Positions 33,898 through 44,502 of a stretch of 64,000 nt of DNA are shown in pieces. Made by a program: the position numbers and the translations under genes. Source of the DNA: Pandoraea capi (GTDB lineage: Bacteria > Pseudomonadota > Gammaproteobacteria > Burkholderiales > Burkholderiaceae); assembly GCF_902459735.1 (NCBI RefSeq), contig NZ_CABPRV010000015.1, positions 1 to 64,000 of the forward strand, given 5' to 3'. Below the pieces are notes generated by a model that was given only the letters and a program-made list of their open reading frames with translations, was not told where the DNA came from and ran no database searches. The number at the start of each line of letters is the position of its first letter. Position 1 is the stretch's first letter.

Positions 33898-35481
33898 TCA
33901 GAACACCCAGCAGCGGTCGCGCCCGGCGCGCTTGGCGCGATACAGCGCCATGTCGGCACGCTCGACCATGTTCATCGGTGAATCCGTCTCCTGCCATTCA
34001 GTGATGCCGAAACTGGCCGAGAAGCGCAGCGGCGGTTCGCTGCCTTCCAGCGATTCACGTTTGCAGCGCTCACGAATCCGGTCAGCCACACGCAGGGCAT
34101 CGCGCTCGCTCGCGCCCGGCAGCAAAATCGCAAACTCCTCGCCACCGATGCGTCCGATCAGATCGTCACCGCGCAGTGTCGACGAGCAGACGAGCACAAA
34201 CCGGCACAGCACCTGATCGCCGATGGCGTGCCCGTAGGTGTCGTTGATCGTCTTGAAATGATCCAGATCGGCCACGATGAGGCTCATCGGTTCGTTCTTG
34301 CGTTGCGCCGCCTCCAACAACTGCTCGAAACGATGGAAGAAGTAGCGGCGCGTGAGGCTACCCGTCAGTTCGTCGTAGCTGGCTTCGAACGCCAACTGGT
34401 TGTTCGCCGCGCGGAGCTCTTCATTCGACTGACGCGTCTCGCGATGCTGCACACGCTCGCGCCAGTAAGTCCAGCCGGCCAGCGCCACGATGACGACACC
34501 GCCCAGATACAGTAACAAGCACAGCGCCAGGTCCTTGGCGTGCTGGCGCGTCAATGCCTCCCAGGCTTCGACGTTCTCGACCGCATAGACCACCAGATCG
34601 TTACTCGAACTCGGACGCGACGAGATCACGAACGGCTTGTGCTGGTCGTTGAATTCAGACATCCGGTCAAGCAATTCCTGCGGCACCCAGGCATTGGAGC
34701 GCCCCGGCGCCCGCTTGAACTGCGAGATCGGCATGCGCGCGAAATCGTTACGCTGATACAACGCCAGACGCTCGACGTCAGACAGCGAACCGAGCTTGCC
34801 ATCGAGCATGAAGCGATTCTCGAAGCGCGGATCGTTGGCCATGATGACGACACCGTTGCCGTCGGTGATGAATGACTCCCCGCTGCCGACCCAATGGCGC
34901 AGACGCGTGAGTCCAATCTTGGTCATGACCACGCCGATCAGCGAGCCGTCGCGATAAATGGGGGCGCTGAAGTAAAGACCAGGCGCCTGCTGCTCCCAGC
35001 CGGAGGCGTAGCCCTCGAAGCGATCGCCGAGCAAGGCGTGTGTGACGTATGGAACACCGGCCACGGATTGCCCGACGGGGGACGGCGCATCACGATAGTT
35101 GCTTGCCGCCACACAGACGCCATTGGGGTCGAGCACCCACACGCGGTCCACACCGAAGTAGCCCTGTGCCCCGCGCAAGAATTCGTTGGCGCGCGCCACG
35201 ATGTCTGCGCTCGCCGGGCGAGCGCCCGCCGCGGGCAGAACGTCACGCAGCAAATCCACCTCGGCCAGTGTCGACGGGATGGCTCTGACCATCGACAAAT
35301 CCGTGTTGATGGCGTGCACCATGCCGTCGGCAACGCGATCAGCGACCGTTTGCCCCGCATCGACACTCTGCGAAAGCTTGTCACCAACCAGAGACGTCGC
35401 CGTGCGGTCAGCGGCAACCCAGCAGGCGACCAGCACGCCGACCGAGACACAGGCGGCATAAAGCCAATGCCTTATCCTCAT
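33898..35481 (-). CDS. CACHE-sensor membrane diguanylate cyclase
   Basis: A 527-residue membrane protein. TM1 is at about 6-24, a large periplasmic dCACHE-type sensor at 30-315 (FFGVDRV-like YFGVDRVWVLDPNGVCVA; GLYFSAPIYRDGSLIGVV), TM2 at 318-340 and GGDEF at 365-527. The active motif is IGGEEF near 445-450, with the RGDD inhibitory site (RxxD) five residues before it. The C-terminal strand ends RDRCWVF. It should synthesise c-di-GMP in response to an extracytoplasmic ligand. ATG 35481 begins the TM1 n-region (MRIRHW). Confidence 0.95.
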   Translation of the reverse strand: MRIRHWLYAACVSVGVLVACWVAADRTATSLVGDKLSQSVDAGQTVADRVADGMVHAINTDLSMVRAIPSTLAEVDLLRDVLPAAGARPASADIVARANEFLRGAQGYFGVDRVWVLDPNGVCVAASNYRDAPSPVGQSVAGVPYVTHALLGDRFEGYASGWEQQAPGLYFSAPIYRDGSLIGVVMTKIGLTRLRHWVGSGESFITDGNGVVIMANDPRFENRFMLDGKLGSLSDVERLALYQRNDFARMPISQFKRAPGRSNAWVPQELLDRMSEFNDQHKPFVISSRPSSSNDLVVYAVENVEAWEALTRQHAKDLALCLLLYLGGVVIVALAGWTYWRERVQHRETRQSNEELRAANNQLAFEASYDELTGSLTRRYFFHRFEQLLEAAQRKNEPMSLIVADLDHFKTINDTYGHAIGDQVLCRFVLVCSSTLRGDDLIGRIGGEEFAILLPGASERDALRVADRIRERCKRESLEGSEPPLRFSASFGITEWQETDSPMNMVERADMALYRAKRAGRDRCWVF

Positions 35482-35943
35482 CCGAAAATCAAACGCTCGT
35501 TCTAATATTTTTCACTTATTACGTTGGCAAAGTATTCGCTTCCATCTAGTCGCGTTTCTGTCACTTCCCCGGACAGCGCATCTGGTCACGACCGGCATTC
35601 GTTGTGCCTGCGAATTCCCGCCAATTCTGGTCTGCGCGTCAAACACTTTCCCTCGTTTCCGATCCCCGGCTTGTCGCGCCCCGCGCCTTCGGATCCCTGC
35701 TACCTGCCATTGTCCACCCCGACAATTGCAGGCTGTTGACAGCCCGTCACCCCTGCCCGATCTACTGCCGGTTGGGGCCGACGGCCATCCGTTCACGCCG
35801 TTTCAAACCATTGCGAGAACGAAGTGATTCTATAGTACTCCGACGATGATGCCGTATGAAAAACCGTCGAACATTCGAAATATTACCAATATCTATTTAA
35901 CGTATTAACTAGCTCGGTTTTACGTTTATCATTTACTGCTTCT
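35482..35943. other. AT-rich intergenic region, no gene
   Basis: About 460 bases. The last ~140 bases, 35820-35943, are clearly AT-richer than their neighbours (TTCGAAATATTACCAATAT is a sample) and lie after the stop of the EAL gene on the minus strand. No supported coding frame, RNA gene or repeat. It should contain the promoter of the preceding diguanylate cyclase gene. Confidence 0.45.
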
Positions 35944-38214
35944 TTATCGGCAAATGCCAAATCGGGCAATTAGCGAATCCAGCTGCCCAATTTCCACCGG
36001 ACGGGAAAATAAATAGCCTTGAGCGCTGAGTGGAACGAAGTGACGCAGCCAATCGAGTTGTCGCTCGTTCTCTACCCCCTCGACGATCAAATCGATGCCG
36101 AGCGAGCGGGCAATATTGACGATATTCGAAATCATCAGGCATGAGCGCGATGAATCGGGAATCGATTCGACGAACGAGCGATCGACTTTCAATGTGTCGA
36201 CGGGAAAACGCGTCAGATAGGACAACGACGAGTAACCGGTGCCGAAATCATCGAGCGCAATGCGCAAACCGGCACGCTTGAACTGCTCGATCTTCATCTC
36301 CACAAGCGCCGGATTCTTCACCATCACCGATTCGGTGATTTCCAGTTCGAGCCGCTGCGGCTCAATGGCGTATTCCTTGACCAGACGCTCGACCAGTTCC
36401 CCGATGTCCCCCCGCCAGAACTGCACGGACGAAACATTGACGGCCAGGCGCAGCGAGCCCATCGGCGTATCGCGCCAGGCCACGAGTTGACGGCAGGCCT
36501 GAGTGAGCGCGAACTCGCCGATGGCCACGATCTGCCCGGTCGTCTCCGCCAACGGGATGAACTCGCCTGCGCTGAGCACCCCACGCTCCGGGTGACGCCA
36601 GCGAATCAGCGCTTCCATGCCGCAGATGCAATCGCTGCCGAGCGAAATGATCGGCTGATACGCCAGGAAGAACTCCCCGTTGGCCAGCGCCTGCTCCATC
36701 TGACGCTCCCAGACGACCAATTGATGGGCCTGATACGTCATTTGCTGCGTATAGACGCGTACCACGCTCTTGCCGGCCTCCTTGGCCGAGTACATCGCCA
36801 GATCCGCCTTCTTGATGAGATCCGCCTCGGTCTCTTCCGGCTTGGTCCAGAACGTCACCCCGATGCTGGCATGCAACGCAAACGACGTACCGTCCGCCAC
36901 CATGGGCGCCTTCAGCGCCGCCAGCAACGTTTCCCCCAGGGGCTCGGCTTGCTCGGGGGCTCCATCGCCTTCGAGCAGCACCATGAACTCGTCGCCGGCG
37001 AAACGCGCGAGCATCGCCCCGGCGGGCATACGGGGAATGAAGCGCTCCGAGACCTGCCGGATGATCTCGTCGCCCTGCGAATGGCCAAGCGTGTCATTCA
37101 CGCTCTTGAAGTTGTCGAGGTCGATGTGCAGCAGGGCGACCTTGCCCAGTTGATCGGGACTCGACAGCGACTGGCGCAACGACTCCATCAACGCATAGCG
37201 GTTCGGCAGACCGGTGAGCGCGTCGAAGGAAATGAGCCTTGTCAGTTGCTGATCCCGGCCGATCAGACGTTGCATCAGGTAGGCGATGAGCGCGAAGAAC
37301 ACCACGAGCGCCACCGAAATGAACGTCGCCATCGTGAGATAGACACGCTCGACGTGACGGTACTCGGACAACTCCTCATCGAGCGACAACCCCACCTGGA
37401 CGGCGAGCGGGTAATCGCGCAAATGGCGATAGGCGACGATGCGCTCCACACCGTCGATCGGATCGCGCTGCACACCCGAGCTGCGTTGCTCGGCGGTGAA
37501 CGGCGGCAACTCGCCGGTCCCGGTAATGGCAACGCTCGCACCGGTGCTACGCGCGAGCAAGGCGCCATCGTCCGCAATCACGGCGATCTGTCCGTATTGC
37601 CCGAGCACGGCGTTCGTATAGAAATCGGACGTGAAGTAACTCGGCTCCTGCGACACCACGACCACCCCCGCGAAGGTGCCGTCGGGATTGTTCAGGCGTC
37701 GGCTGAACTGGAGCACCCACTTGCGCGAGACGCGACCGAAGACCGGGTGACTGATGAACAAACCGTCGCTCTCGTCGTCGAGGTGCACGCGAAAGTGTTC
37801 GCGATCGGCAATGTTCACGCCCGCAGTGCTGGGCATCGTGGCGGTGACGATGTTGCCTTTGGCATCTGCCACGCTCACGAGCACCATGTAGCGCTCGGCC
37901 ACGATGCCGTCGGAAAGCGTCTGCTTCAGATTGAAATCACTGCGGCGACGTTCGTACTCATACTTCACGAAGCGCGTGATCTGATCGACCTGACGGATGG
38001 CGCGCAGGGTCTGTTGCTCCAGCGCGGTAGAGACCGTCGATGCCGACGCCGCCGTGTCACGCAGAATGGCTTTGTGCTCGATGGAGATGCGCCAGAGCAC
38101 CGCCGTCCAGAGAAGGACAAGAATCAGGAGACCGAAAATCAGGATTGCGACGATCGAGCGATAGGAAGTCGCCCAACGTCCGCGTCGCGCTCCCATCATG
38201 CTCGGTTCCGCCAT
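35944..38214 (-). CDS. CACHE-sensor protein with degenerate GGDEF and EAL, probable phosphodiesterase
   Basis: A 756-residue membrane protein. TM1 is at about 20-41, a periplasmic dCACHE sensor at 45-290 (NIADREHFRVHLD, FISHPVFGRVSRKWVLQFSRR are typical), TM2 at 293-314, GGDEF at 325-485 and EAL at 500-750. The cyclase motif is AGDEF (406-410) rather than GGDEF, suggesting loss of cyclase activity. The EAL motifs EALIRW (534-539), EITES and DDFGTGYSSLSYL (around 635-647) are intact, so c-di-GMP hydrolysis is likely. ATG 38214 is used because it starts the conserved TM region; a longer frame to 38334 is unlikely. Confidence 0.93.
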   Translation of the reverse strand: MAEPSMMGARRGRWATSYRSIVAILIFGLLILVLLWTAVLWRISIEHKAILRDTAASASTVSTALEQQTLRAIRQVDQITRFVKYEYERRRSDFNLKQTLSDGIVAERYMVLVSVADAKGNIVTATMPSTAGVNIADREHFRVHLDDESDGLFISHPVFGRVSRKWVLQFSRRLNNPDGTFAGVVVVSQEPSYFTSDFYTNAVLGQYGQIAVIADDGALLARSTGASVAITGTGELPPFTAEQRSSGVQRDPIDGVERIVAYRHLRDYPLAVQVGLSLDEELSEYRHVERVYLTMATFISVALVVFFALIAYLMQRLIGRDQQLTRLISFDALTGLPNRYALMESLRQSLSSPDQLGKVALLHIDLDNFKSVNDTLGHSQGDEIIRQVSERFIPRMPAGAMLARFAGDEFMVLLEGDGAPEQAEPLGETLLAALKAPMVADGTSFALHASIGVTFWTKPEETEADLIKKADLAMYSAKEAGKSVVRVYTQQMTYQAHQLVVWERQMEQALANGEFFLAYQPIISLGSDCICGMEALIRWRHPERGVLSAGEFIPLAETTGQIVAIGEFALTQACRQLVAWRDTPMGSLRLAVNVSSVQFWRGDIGELVERLVKEYAIEPQRLELEITESVMVKNPALVEMKIEQFKRAGLRIALDDFGTGYSSLSYLTRFPVDTLKVDRSFVESIPDSSRSCLMISNIVNIARSLGIDLIVEGVENERQLDWLRHFVPLSAQGYLFSRPVEIGQLDSLIARFGICR

Positions 38215-38551
38215 AGGTCGAGATCCTTTCAGCCCTTCGCGCCCCCGCGCGGTAAGGTCGGTATTGGCCCGTTCGTTAAGAGGATCCAGGCGACGCCACT
38301 GACGGGCGTCATGTTTCCGGCAAGTGTAAGGCAATCGCCCCGCCCCCGGAAGTCGTTCTGTATCGTCTCAATCGGGGGATGTATGGCGTTCATCGTGCCG
38401 GACGAGCGTCGCCCCGCCGTGAAGCGTGCCTTATCTCGGATTACGGAAGTTTCGGCCACCGCCGCATTAGGAGAATCCCGGATCCGACGAGCACCAGGAC
38501 GTGGCGCCGGATGGACCGTATAGGCCAGATAAGCCGGATGGCGACCCCGGC
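38215..38551. other. Intergenic between the EAL gene and MerR-family gene
   Basis: About 340 bases with no gene I can support. A 46-codon frame at 38383-38523 (plus) has no RBS or homology. Presumed promoter of the EAL gene lies here. Confidence 0.35.
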
Positions 38552-38956
38552 TCAGGATTTCAACAGGTCGATGACGGATTCGAGACGGCGGCGCAGGTCG
38601 CCTACGTCGAGCGCCCCTTCGTCCATTGCCGCCGTGTCGGCAGTCGCCTGACCAGACGCCTGGGCGCCTGCAGCACTGGATGCGCGGGCACCGCGGGGCG
38701 TGTCCGCCTCCAGACGATTGCGTGCGCCGTTGATGGTGAAGCCCTGCTCATAAAGCAGTTCCCGGATTCGCCGGATCAGCAGGACTTCGTGATGTTGGTA
38801 GTACCGTCGGTTGCCGCGTCGCTTGACCGGACGCAGTTGCGTGAACTCTTGCTCCCAATAGCGCAGCACATGCGGCTTGACACCACATAGCTCGCTCACC
38901 TCACCGATGGTGAAGTAACGCTTGGCGGGAATCGGCGGCAAGGCAACGTGATCCAT
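38552..38956 (-). CDS. MerR-family transcriptional regulator
   Basis: A 134-residue protein. The N-terminal winged helix covers about 14-80: FTIGEVSELCGVKPHVLRYWEQEF and NRRYYQHHEVLLIRRIRELLYEQG, the MerR core. A linker and a C-terminal helix (DLRRRLESVIDLL) follow. No metal-binding cysteines beyond one in SELCGVK are seen, so it is not a mercury or copper type. A gene of this type next to ihfA is a conserved Burkholderiaceae feature; its regulon is not known. Start ATG 38956 is standard. Confidence 0.92.
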   Translation of the reverse strand: MDHVALPPIPAKRYFTIGEVSELCGVKPHVLRYWEQEFTQLRPVKRRGNRRYYQHHEVLLIRRIRELLYEQGFTINGARNRLEADTPRGARASSAAGAQASGQATADTAAMDEGALDVGDLRRRLESVIDLLKS

Positions 38957-38994
38957 CGCGGCGTTAGCGGAATGGGACGACGGTTAAATTGCGG

Positions 38995-39031
38995 ACGAAA
39001 AACCAACGGCCGCCACAGAATGCGGCGGCCG
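38995..39031 (-). terminator. Rho-independent terminator after ihfA
   Basis: On the minus strand GGCCGCC / GGCGGCC with a 9-base loop is followed by TTGGTTTTTTCG. It separates the pheST-ihfA unit from the MerR-type gene. Confidence 0.75.
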
Positions 39032-39036
39032 GGGAA

Positions 39037-39429
39037 TTACTTGCTCAGTACACCAGACTCGACCATCGACTTGAGCTTCTGGCTGGCGTGGAAGGTGACG
39101 ACACGACGCGCAGCAATCGGAATCTCCTCGCCCGTCTTCGGATTCCGGCCCGGCCGTTTTGGCTTGTCGCGTAGCTGGAAGTTACCGAAGCCGGACAGCT
39201 TGACGCTGTCACCGGACTCAAGCGCATCGCGAATCGATTCGAAGAAGGCTTCGACCATATCTTTCGCTTCGCGCTTGTTCAGACCGACGTGCTCGAACAG
39301 CAGCTCAGCCAGTTCGGCCTTCGTCAGCGTCGGCGCCTCGGTCGAGACCTCGTTCACTTCGCTGCGGCCCAGCGCGATCCGCTGCGCCGCAAGCATGGCT
39401 TCAAATTCACCAGGATTCATTTCGTTCAT
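39037..39429 (-). CDS. ihfA: Integration host factor subunit alpha
   Basis: A 130-residue HU/IHF-fold protein, longer than the usual ~100 because of a ~30-residue N-terminal extension common in Burkholderiales. From [16 protein letters not shown] onward it is canonical Ihf[33 protein letters not shown] and the DNA-intercalating proline arm [12 protein letters not shown]. It bends DNA at IHF sites. The start is ambiguous: ATG 39429 is chosen, GTG 39438 is three codons further. It is the last gene of the pheST unit. Confidence 0.95.
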   Translation of the reverse strand: MNEMNPGEFEAMLAAQRIALGRSEVNEVSTEAPTLTKAELAELLFEHVGLNKREAKDMVEAFFESIRDALESGDSVKLSGFGNFQLRDKPKRPGRNPKTGEEIPIAARRVVTFHASQKLKSMVESGVLSK

Positions 39430-39492
39430 ACGTCCCACGCGATGGCGATGACAGTGCGATAACCCACTCGCACCCGGATTTTTTACTGAGCT

Positions 39493-41931
39493 TTAGGCGC
39501 GCAAACGTGCGCCAAACCCTTCTACCCGTTGTACCAGTGCGTTAATGGCGCCCTGGACCGTCTCGTCCTGCAACGTACCCGAGGGGTCTTGCAGAGTAAC
39601 ACGAAACGCCAAGCTTTTGTCCTGCGCTCCCAGCGAGCCCGACGCCGCGCCGGCCTTGGGCCGGAACTCGTCGAACAGGCGCACCGATTGCACGACGTTG
39701 CACGCCGGATCGTCCTGACGTGCGGCGAGCATGGCATCGAGCAACACCTGCACCGGCTGCGACTGATCGACCACCAGGGCAATGTCACGGGTGACGGGCG
39801 GGAACTTCGAGATGTCCTCGTAGCTTGCCACGTCACGACCGAACAACGCCTCGGCTTCGATTTCGAACAGCACCGGCGCGTGCGGCAGATCGTACTTTTG
39901 CTGCCAGCGCGGGTGAAGCTCACCGATGAAGCCCACGCGCTTGCCGTCCACTTCGATCGCAGCACTGCGTCCCGGATGCAGCGCCGGATGCTCAGCCTTC
40001 ACGAAACGTGCCGTGCGCGGTGCCAGCAACGCTTCGAGATCGCCCTTCACGTCGAAGAAGTCGACCTGACGCGCTGCCGTGCCCCACTGCTCTTCGAACA
40101 CCGGGCCATAAGCCAGTGCAGCAACCGTCAGCGGCTGACGATAACCGCCAACGCTCAACTCGCCGGACGCCACCGTGTTGTCACGGTGATAGGTGCGGCC
40201 GATTTCGAACACGCGAACGCGCGATGCCTTGCGATTCAGGTTGTAGCGCGCTGTCGCAATCAGGCTGCCGATGAGCGTCGAGCGCATCACGGCAAGGTGA
40301 CTTGCGATCGGATTGAGCAACTTTATCGGATTGTCATTGCCAGCAAAGTCGGCTTCCCATTCCACGTCGACAAAGCTGAAACCAACCGTCTCGTGATAGT
40401 CACGCGCGGCGACGGCATGACGAACGGCATGTTGCGAGCGGCGGCCTTCCTGGGTGGGACGCATTTCGCTCGCTGCCACCGGCGGATTGGCCGGAATGCG
40501 ATCGAAACCGTAAATACGTGCAATCTCTTCGATCAGATCTTCTTCGATCTCGATGTCGAAGCGGTACGACGGCGGCGTCACTTCGAACACGCCATCCTGC
40601 AACGTGAACGGCAGGCCGAGACGCGTGAAGATCTCGCTCATCTCCTGCTCGGAGACCGGCACGCCCAGGATCTTGACGGCACGCGCCACGCGCATCTTGA
40701 CCGGCTGACGCTCGGGCAGCTTCGCAACCTGGTCTTCCAGCGGACCCGCCTGACCACCGCAAATCTCGAGCACCAGTTGCGTTGCGCGCTCAAGCGCACG
40801 CACATTGCCCGCGAAGTCGACACCGCGCTCAAAGCGATGCGATGCATCGCTCGTGAAGTTGTACTTGCGTGCACGTCCCTGAATGGCCTGCGGGAAGAAG
40901 AACGCGCCTTCCAGGAAGATGTTCTGCGTCTCCAGACCGGCCTTCGTCGAATCACCGCCCATGATGCCGGCCAGGCCGATCGGGCCGCTGGCGTCGGTGA
41001 TCGCGAGCGTGCTCTCATCGAGCGTCACGGTCTGTTCGTTGAGCAGCTTGAGCGTTTCACCCGCACGACCGAAGCGCACGTCGATCCCGCCTTGCAGACG
41101 GTTCAGATCGTAGACGTGCAACGGCTGGCCCAGTTCGAGCATCACGTAGTTGGTGATGTCGACCAGCGCCGAGATGCTGCGCTGGCCAGCACGCTCGAGG
41201 CGTTCGACCATCCAGCGCGGCGACGGTGCGGCGGCATTGACATTACGGATGATGCGACCACCGAAGCGGCCACAGCCCTCCGGCGAGCTGATGCGCACGG
41301 GCAACGTGTCGGCGATGGTCGCCGCTTGCGCGCCCTGCCCCGGCAGATCCTTGAGCGGGGCACCGGTGATGGCAGCGACTTCGCGCGCCACGCCGAGCAG
41401 CGACAGGCAATCCGCCTTGTTAGGGGTGAGCTTGACGACGAACACCGTGTCATCGAGATCGAGATACTCGCGGATGTTCATGCCGACCGGCGCATCTTCC
41501 GGCAGGATCATCAGGCCGGCGTGATCTTCCGAGAGCTTCAGCTCGCGTGCCGAGCACAACATGCCGAAGCTCTGCACGCCGCGCAGCTTGCCGATCTTGA
41601 TCTGGAACGGCGCACCGCCGGCTTCTGCCGGTGGCAATGCCGCGCCCACGGTCGCGCAAGGCACCTTGATGCCCGGCGCAACGTTCGGCGCTCCGCACAC
41701 GATGGTGAGCGTCTCGCCGGTACCGGCATCCACCTGGCAAACATTCAGACGGTCGGCATCCGGATGACGGGCGACTTCGAGCACCTTGGCCACGACCACG
41801 CCGTGAAACGGCGGGGCGACCGGATCGGTTTCTTCGACTTCCAGCCCGGACATCGTCAGGGCGTGCGCCAACGCGTCCGTCGACAAATCCGGGTCGACCA
41901 GGGTACGCAGCCACGATTCAGAGAATTGCAT
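39493..41931 (-). CDS. pheT: Phenylalanine-tRNA ligase beta subunit
   Basis: An 812-residue beta chain, which with PheS forms the (alpha-beta)2 synthetase charging tRNA-Phe. The N-terminal tRNA-binding OB domain covers about 40-155 ([24 protein letters not shown] in part, VCGAPNV), the B3/B4 editing domain lies around 210-400, B5 around 405-480 ([23 protein letters not shown] in part), and the C-terminal anticodon-binding FDX-ACB domain ends the protein. 54 bases upstream of ihfA. Confidence 0.96.
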   Translation of the reverse strand: MQFSESWLRTLVDPDLSTDALAHALTMSGLEVEETDPVAPPFHGVVVAKVLEVARHPDADRLNVCQVDAGTGETLTIVCGAPNVAPGIKVPCATVGAALPPAEAGGAPFQIKIGKLRGVQSFGMLCSARELKLSEDHAGLMILPEDAPVGMNIREYLDLDDTVFVVKLTPNKADCLSLLGVAREVAAITGAPLKDLPGQGAQAATIADTLPVRISSPEGCGRFGGRIIRNVNAAAPSPRWMVERLERAGQRSISALVDITNYVMLELGQPLHVYDLNRLQGGIDVRFGRAGETLKLLNEQTVTLDESTLAITDASGPIGLAGIMGGDSTKAGLETQNIFLEGAFFFPQAIQGRARKYNFTSDASHRFERGVDFAGNVRALERATQLVLEICGGQAGPLEDQVAKLPERQPVKMRVARAVKILGVPVSEQEMSEIFTRLGLPFTLQDGVFEVTPPSYRFDIEIEEDLIEEIARIYGFDRIPANPPVAASEMRPTQEGRRSQHAVRHAVAARDYHETVGFSFVDVEWEADFAGNDNPIKLLNPIASHLAVMRSTLIGSLIATARYNLNRKASRVRVFEIGRTYHRDNTVASGELSVGGYRQPLTVAALAYGPVFEEQWGTAARQVDFFDVKGDLEALLAPRTARFVKAEHPALHPGRSAAIEVDGKRVGFIGELHPRWQQKYDLPHAPVLFEIEAEALFGRDVASYEDISKFPPVTRDIALVVDQSQPVQVLLDAMLAARQDDPACNVVQSVRLFDEFRPKAGAASGSLGAQDKSLAFRVTLQDPSGTLQDETVQGAINALVQRVEGFGARLRA

Positions 41932-42017
41932 GGATCAGTTCGCTCGCAGTTAAGTCTTCACTTCCGGCAGCCCGGCGGCAGCGACGTTGCGCGCCAGCCA
42001 GGGGCGGCCGGTATCGA

Positions 42018-43031
42018 TTACATGAATTGGCGCAGGAAGCGCAGGTCGTTCTCGTAGAACAGGCGCAGGTCCTGCACGCCGTAACGCAACATCGTGAGTC
42101 GCTCCAGACCCGAACCGAACGCGAAACCGATGTAGCGCTCGGGATCGAGCCCCATGTTGCGGATCACCGTCGGATGCACCTGCCCCGAACCCGAGATCTC
42201 GAGCCACTTGCCGGCGTTCTTGCCGGTCTCGAACTGCATGTCGATCTCGGCGGAAGGCTCGGTGAACGGGAAGTACGACGGACGGAAACGCACCTGAATG
42301 TCGTCGCGCTCGAAGAACTTGCGCAGGAAGTCGGTGTACACACCCTTCAGGTCGGCGAAGCTGATGTCTTCGGCGATCCACAGCCCCTCGACCTGGTGGA
42401 ACATCGGCGAGTGGGTGGCATCGGAGTCAACGCGATACGTACGGCCCGGCGCGATCACCTTGATCGGCGGCTTGTTCATGCGCGCGTAGCGCACCTGCAT
42501 GGGGCTCGTGTGCGTGCGCAGCAGCAACGGCTTGCCGGCGTCGTCATTGCCTTCGACATAGAAGGTGTCCTGCATCGAACGGGCCGGGTGATTTTCCGGG
42601 CTGTTCAGCGCAGTGAAGTTGAACCAGTCGGATTCGATCTCGGGGCCGTCGGCCACGTCGAAACCAATGGAACGGAAAATCTGTTCAACGCGCTCCCAGG
42701 TGGTGAGCACGGGGTGCAGGCTGCCAGCGCCCAGGCCTCGGCCGGGCAGCGTGACGTCGATAGCCTCGGCGGACAGGCGCGCATCGAGCAGCGCGTCGGC
42801 CATGGCCTGACGGCGCGCCTGCAAGGCGCCTTCGATCTGTTGCTTGGCCGCATTGATCCGTGCGCCTTCGGTCTTGCGCGCTTCGGGATCGAGCTTGCCG
42901 AGGCCCTTGAGCAACTCGGTCAGCTGACCGGTCTTGCCAAGAAAGCGGGCTTTCTCGTTTTCCAGTGCGGCGGCGTCGGGAGCGGCGGCGAATGCACGCT
43001 GCGCTTCGCTGACGATAAGTTCCAGATCCAT
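42018..43031 (-). CDS. pheS: Phenylalanine-tRNA ligase alpha subunit
   Basis: A 337-residue class II synthetase catalytic subunit. The coiled-coil N-terminus (about 1-95) precedes the catalytic core with motif 2 region [21 protein letters not shown] and motif 3 [14 protein letters not shown] near 310-323. It transfers Phe to tRNA-Phe. 86 bases lie between it and pheT. A terminator upstream (43095-43124) separates it from rplT, so it has its own promoter or receives read-through. Confidence 0.96.
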   Translation of the reverse strand: MDLELIVSEAQRAFAAAPDAAALENEKARFLGKTGQLTELLKGLGKLDPEARKTEGARINAAKQQIEGALQARRQAMADALLDARLSAEAIDVTLPGRGLGAGSLHPVLTTWERVEQIFRSIGFDVADGPEIESDWFNFTALNSPENHPARSMQDTFYVEGNDDAGKPLLLRTHTSPMQVRYARMNKPPIKVIAPGRTYRVDSDATHSPMFHQVEGLWIAEDISFADLKGVYTDFLRKFFERDDIQVRFRPSYFPFTEPSAEIDMQFETGKNAGKWLEISGSGQVHPTVIRNMGLDPERYIGFAFGSGLERLTMLRYGVQDLRLFYENDLRFLRQFM

Positions 43032-43094
43032 ATGCTACAGACTCAGGTTAGGCGGTCGGAGTGGCCGCATGTTCAAGCAAAAAAGCGGGCGAAA

Positions 43095-43124
43095 AACAAA
43101 AGGGGGCTCCGATGAGAGCCCCCT
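43095..43124 (-). terminator. Rho-independent terminator between rplT and pheS
   Basis: On the minus strand GGGGGCTC / GAGCCCCC with a 6-base loop is followed by TTTTGTTTTT. In enteric bacteria the region before pheS has a Phe-rich attenuator peptide; none is seen here, so I read this as the end of the infC-rpmI-rplT unit, possibly with read-through to pheS. Confidence 0.85.
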
Positions 43125-43170
43125 CCTGGCGAATGGCACGCGATAAAACGCGCTATACGCTAACTACAGC

Positions 43171-43530
43171 TTAGGCTGCGACGGCGGCTTTCACCTGGGC
43201 GACAATCGCGGCAAATGCCGGCTTGTCGTTGATGGCCATGTCGGACAGCACCTTGCGGTCGAGTTCGATCGAGGCCTTCTTCAGACCAGCGATGAACACG
43301 CTGTAGGTCATACCGTGCTGACGCACACCTGCATTGATACGCGCAATCCACAAAGCGCGGAACACACGCTTCTTGTTACGGCGATCGCGATAGGCGTATT
43401 GCCCGGCGCGCATGACCGCTTGCTTGGCGATGCGGAAGACGTTATTGCGGCGGCCGCGGAAACCCTTGGCTGCTGCGATGACTTTCTTATGGCGGGCCCG
43501 TGCGGTGACCCCACGTTTGACTCGAGGCAT
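43171..43530 (-). CDS. rplT: 50S ribosomal protein L20
   Basis: A 119-residue basic rRNA-binding protein. Highly conserved strings are [39 protein letters not shown] (in part), and [16 protein letters not shown]. Length and start match the family. It is needed early in large-subunit assembly and in other bacteria represses its own operon. 25 bases after rpmI. Confidence 0.98.
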   Translation of the reverse strand: MPRVKRGVTARARHKKVIAAAKGFRGRRNNVFRIAKQAVMRAGQYAYRDRRNKKRVFRALWIARINAGVRQHGMTYSVFIAGLKKASIELDRKVLSDMAINDKPAFAAIVAQVKAAVAA

Positions 43531-43555
43531 GTTTCTCTCCTATCTAAGTCGGGGT

Positions 43556-43753
43556 TTAAGCGAAGGGCAGCATTGCGCGTACGGAGTTCAGATCAGACTC
43601 ATGAACGCCGACGGCACCGCGCAGGTGACGCTTATTCTTGGTGGTCTTCTTCGTCAAAATGTGACGCTTGAAGGCCTGACCACGCTTAACGGTACCGCCA
43701 GGACGCACGCGAAAGCGCTTCTTGGCACCGCTCTTGGTTTTCATCTTGGGCAT
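43556..43753 (-). CDS. rpmI: 50S ribosomal protein L35
   Basis: A 65-residue basic ribosomal protein starting [14 protein letters not shown]. The rest ([30 protein letters not shown]) is standard L35. ATG 43753 is fixed by homology; the in-frame extension to 43783 is not part of the protein. The 178-base gap from infC may carry the L20-responsive leader described in other bacteria. Confidence 0.98.
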   Translation of the reverse strand: MPKMKTKSGAKKRFRVRPGGTVKRGQAFKRHILTKKTTKNKRHLRGAVGVHESDLNSVRAMLPFA

Positions 43754-43931
43754 GAAAAACTCCAGGGTTTTTAACATGATCACAGGTGTGACGCCAAAAT
43801 CGCGCCCCTTTCAGGACCTGGGACCACTTATTTTCAGGGTCTGACTGCACCCTGCATCGCTGCTGCGGTCCTTGCGGACTACAGCGGCAATTCCTTACTG
43901 CCTGACGGCGCCACTCGGCACCGCCACGGCC

Positions 43932-44450
43932 TTATTTCTTCTTCGGCGCGATGACCATGATCATCTGACGGCCTTCCATCTTCGGCATCTGTTCCGGCTG
44001 GCCGAACTCTTCGAGATCGGACTTCAGACGTTCCAGCATACGAGCACCGATTTCCTGGTGAGCCATCTCACGACCGCGGAAACGCAGCGTGATCTTGGTC
44101 TTGTCGCCGTCTTCGAGGAAACGCTTCAGATTGCGCAGCTTGACGTTGTAGTCACCGTCGTCGGTGCCAGGACGGAATTTGACTTCCTTGATCTGGACAA
44201 CCTTCTGCTTCAGCTTGTTCTCGTGCGCTTTCTTCTGTTCCGAATACTTGAATTTGCCGTAGTCCATCAGACGGCAAACCGGCGGATTCGCGGTCGGTGC
44301 AATTTCCACCAGATCGACATCAGCCTCTTCGGACAGACGGAAAGCTTCTGCCAGTTTCACAATGCCGAGCGGCTCGTTGTCGACGCCATTTAGACGCACT
44401 TCGGGCGCAGTGATTTCGCCGTTGATGCGATGCGACTTATCGGTAGCGAT
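43932..44450 (-). CDS. infC: Translation initiation factor IF-3 (AUC start)
   Basis: A 172-residue IF3. The frame without in-frame ATG continues upstream to ATC at 44448-44450, giving [12 protein letters not shown] then [13 protein letters not shown], the normal N-terminus. A GAGG lies nine bases upstream of ATC, so ATC (AUC) is the likely start codon. IF3 rejects non-AUG initiation, so rare starts let infC autoregulate, as with AUU in E. coli. N-domain is about 1-80, C-domain 90-172 ([27 protein letters not shown]). Starting at the nearest ATG (44399) would remove 17 conserved residues. Confidence 0.95.
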   Translation of the reverse strand: MATDKSHRINGEITAPEVRLNGVDNEPLGIVKLAEAFRLSEEADVDLVEIAPTANPPVCRLMDYGKFKYSEQKKAHENKLKQKVVQIKEVKFRPGTDDGDYNVKLRNLKRFLEDGDKTKITLRFRGREMAHQEIGARMLERLKSDLEEFGQPEQMPKMEGRQMIMVIAPKKK

Positions 44451-44502
44451 GTTGCTTATCCTCGAAAAAAGTCAAAAATTTAGCCGCGCTGTCCGACAGG
44501 CG

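Noticed and set aside
38383-38523. 46-codon frame upstream of the EAL gene
   Set aside because: No RBS, no homology and no conserved pattern.
39529-42057. 842-residue frame antisense to pheT
   Set aside because: Artefact of high-GC codon use; pheT is certain.
43032-43170. Phe-rich leader peptide attenuator before pheS
   Set aside because: No short frame with Phe codons precedes the hairpin.
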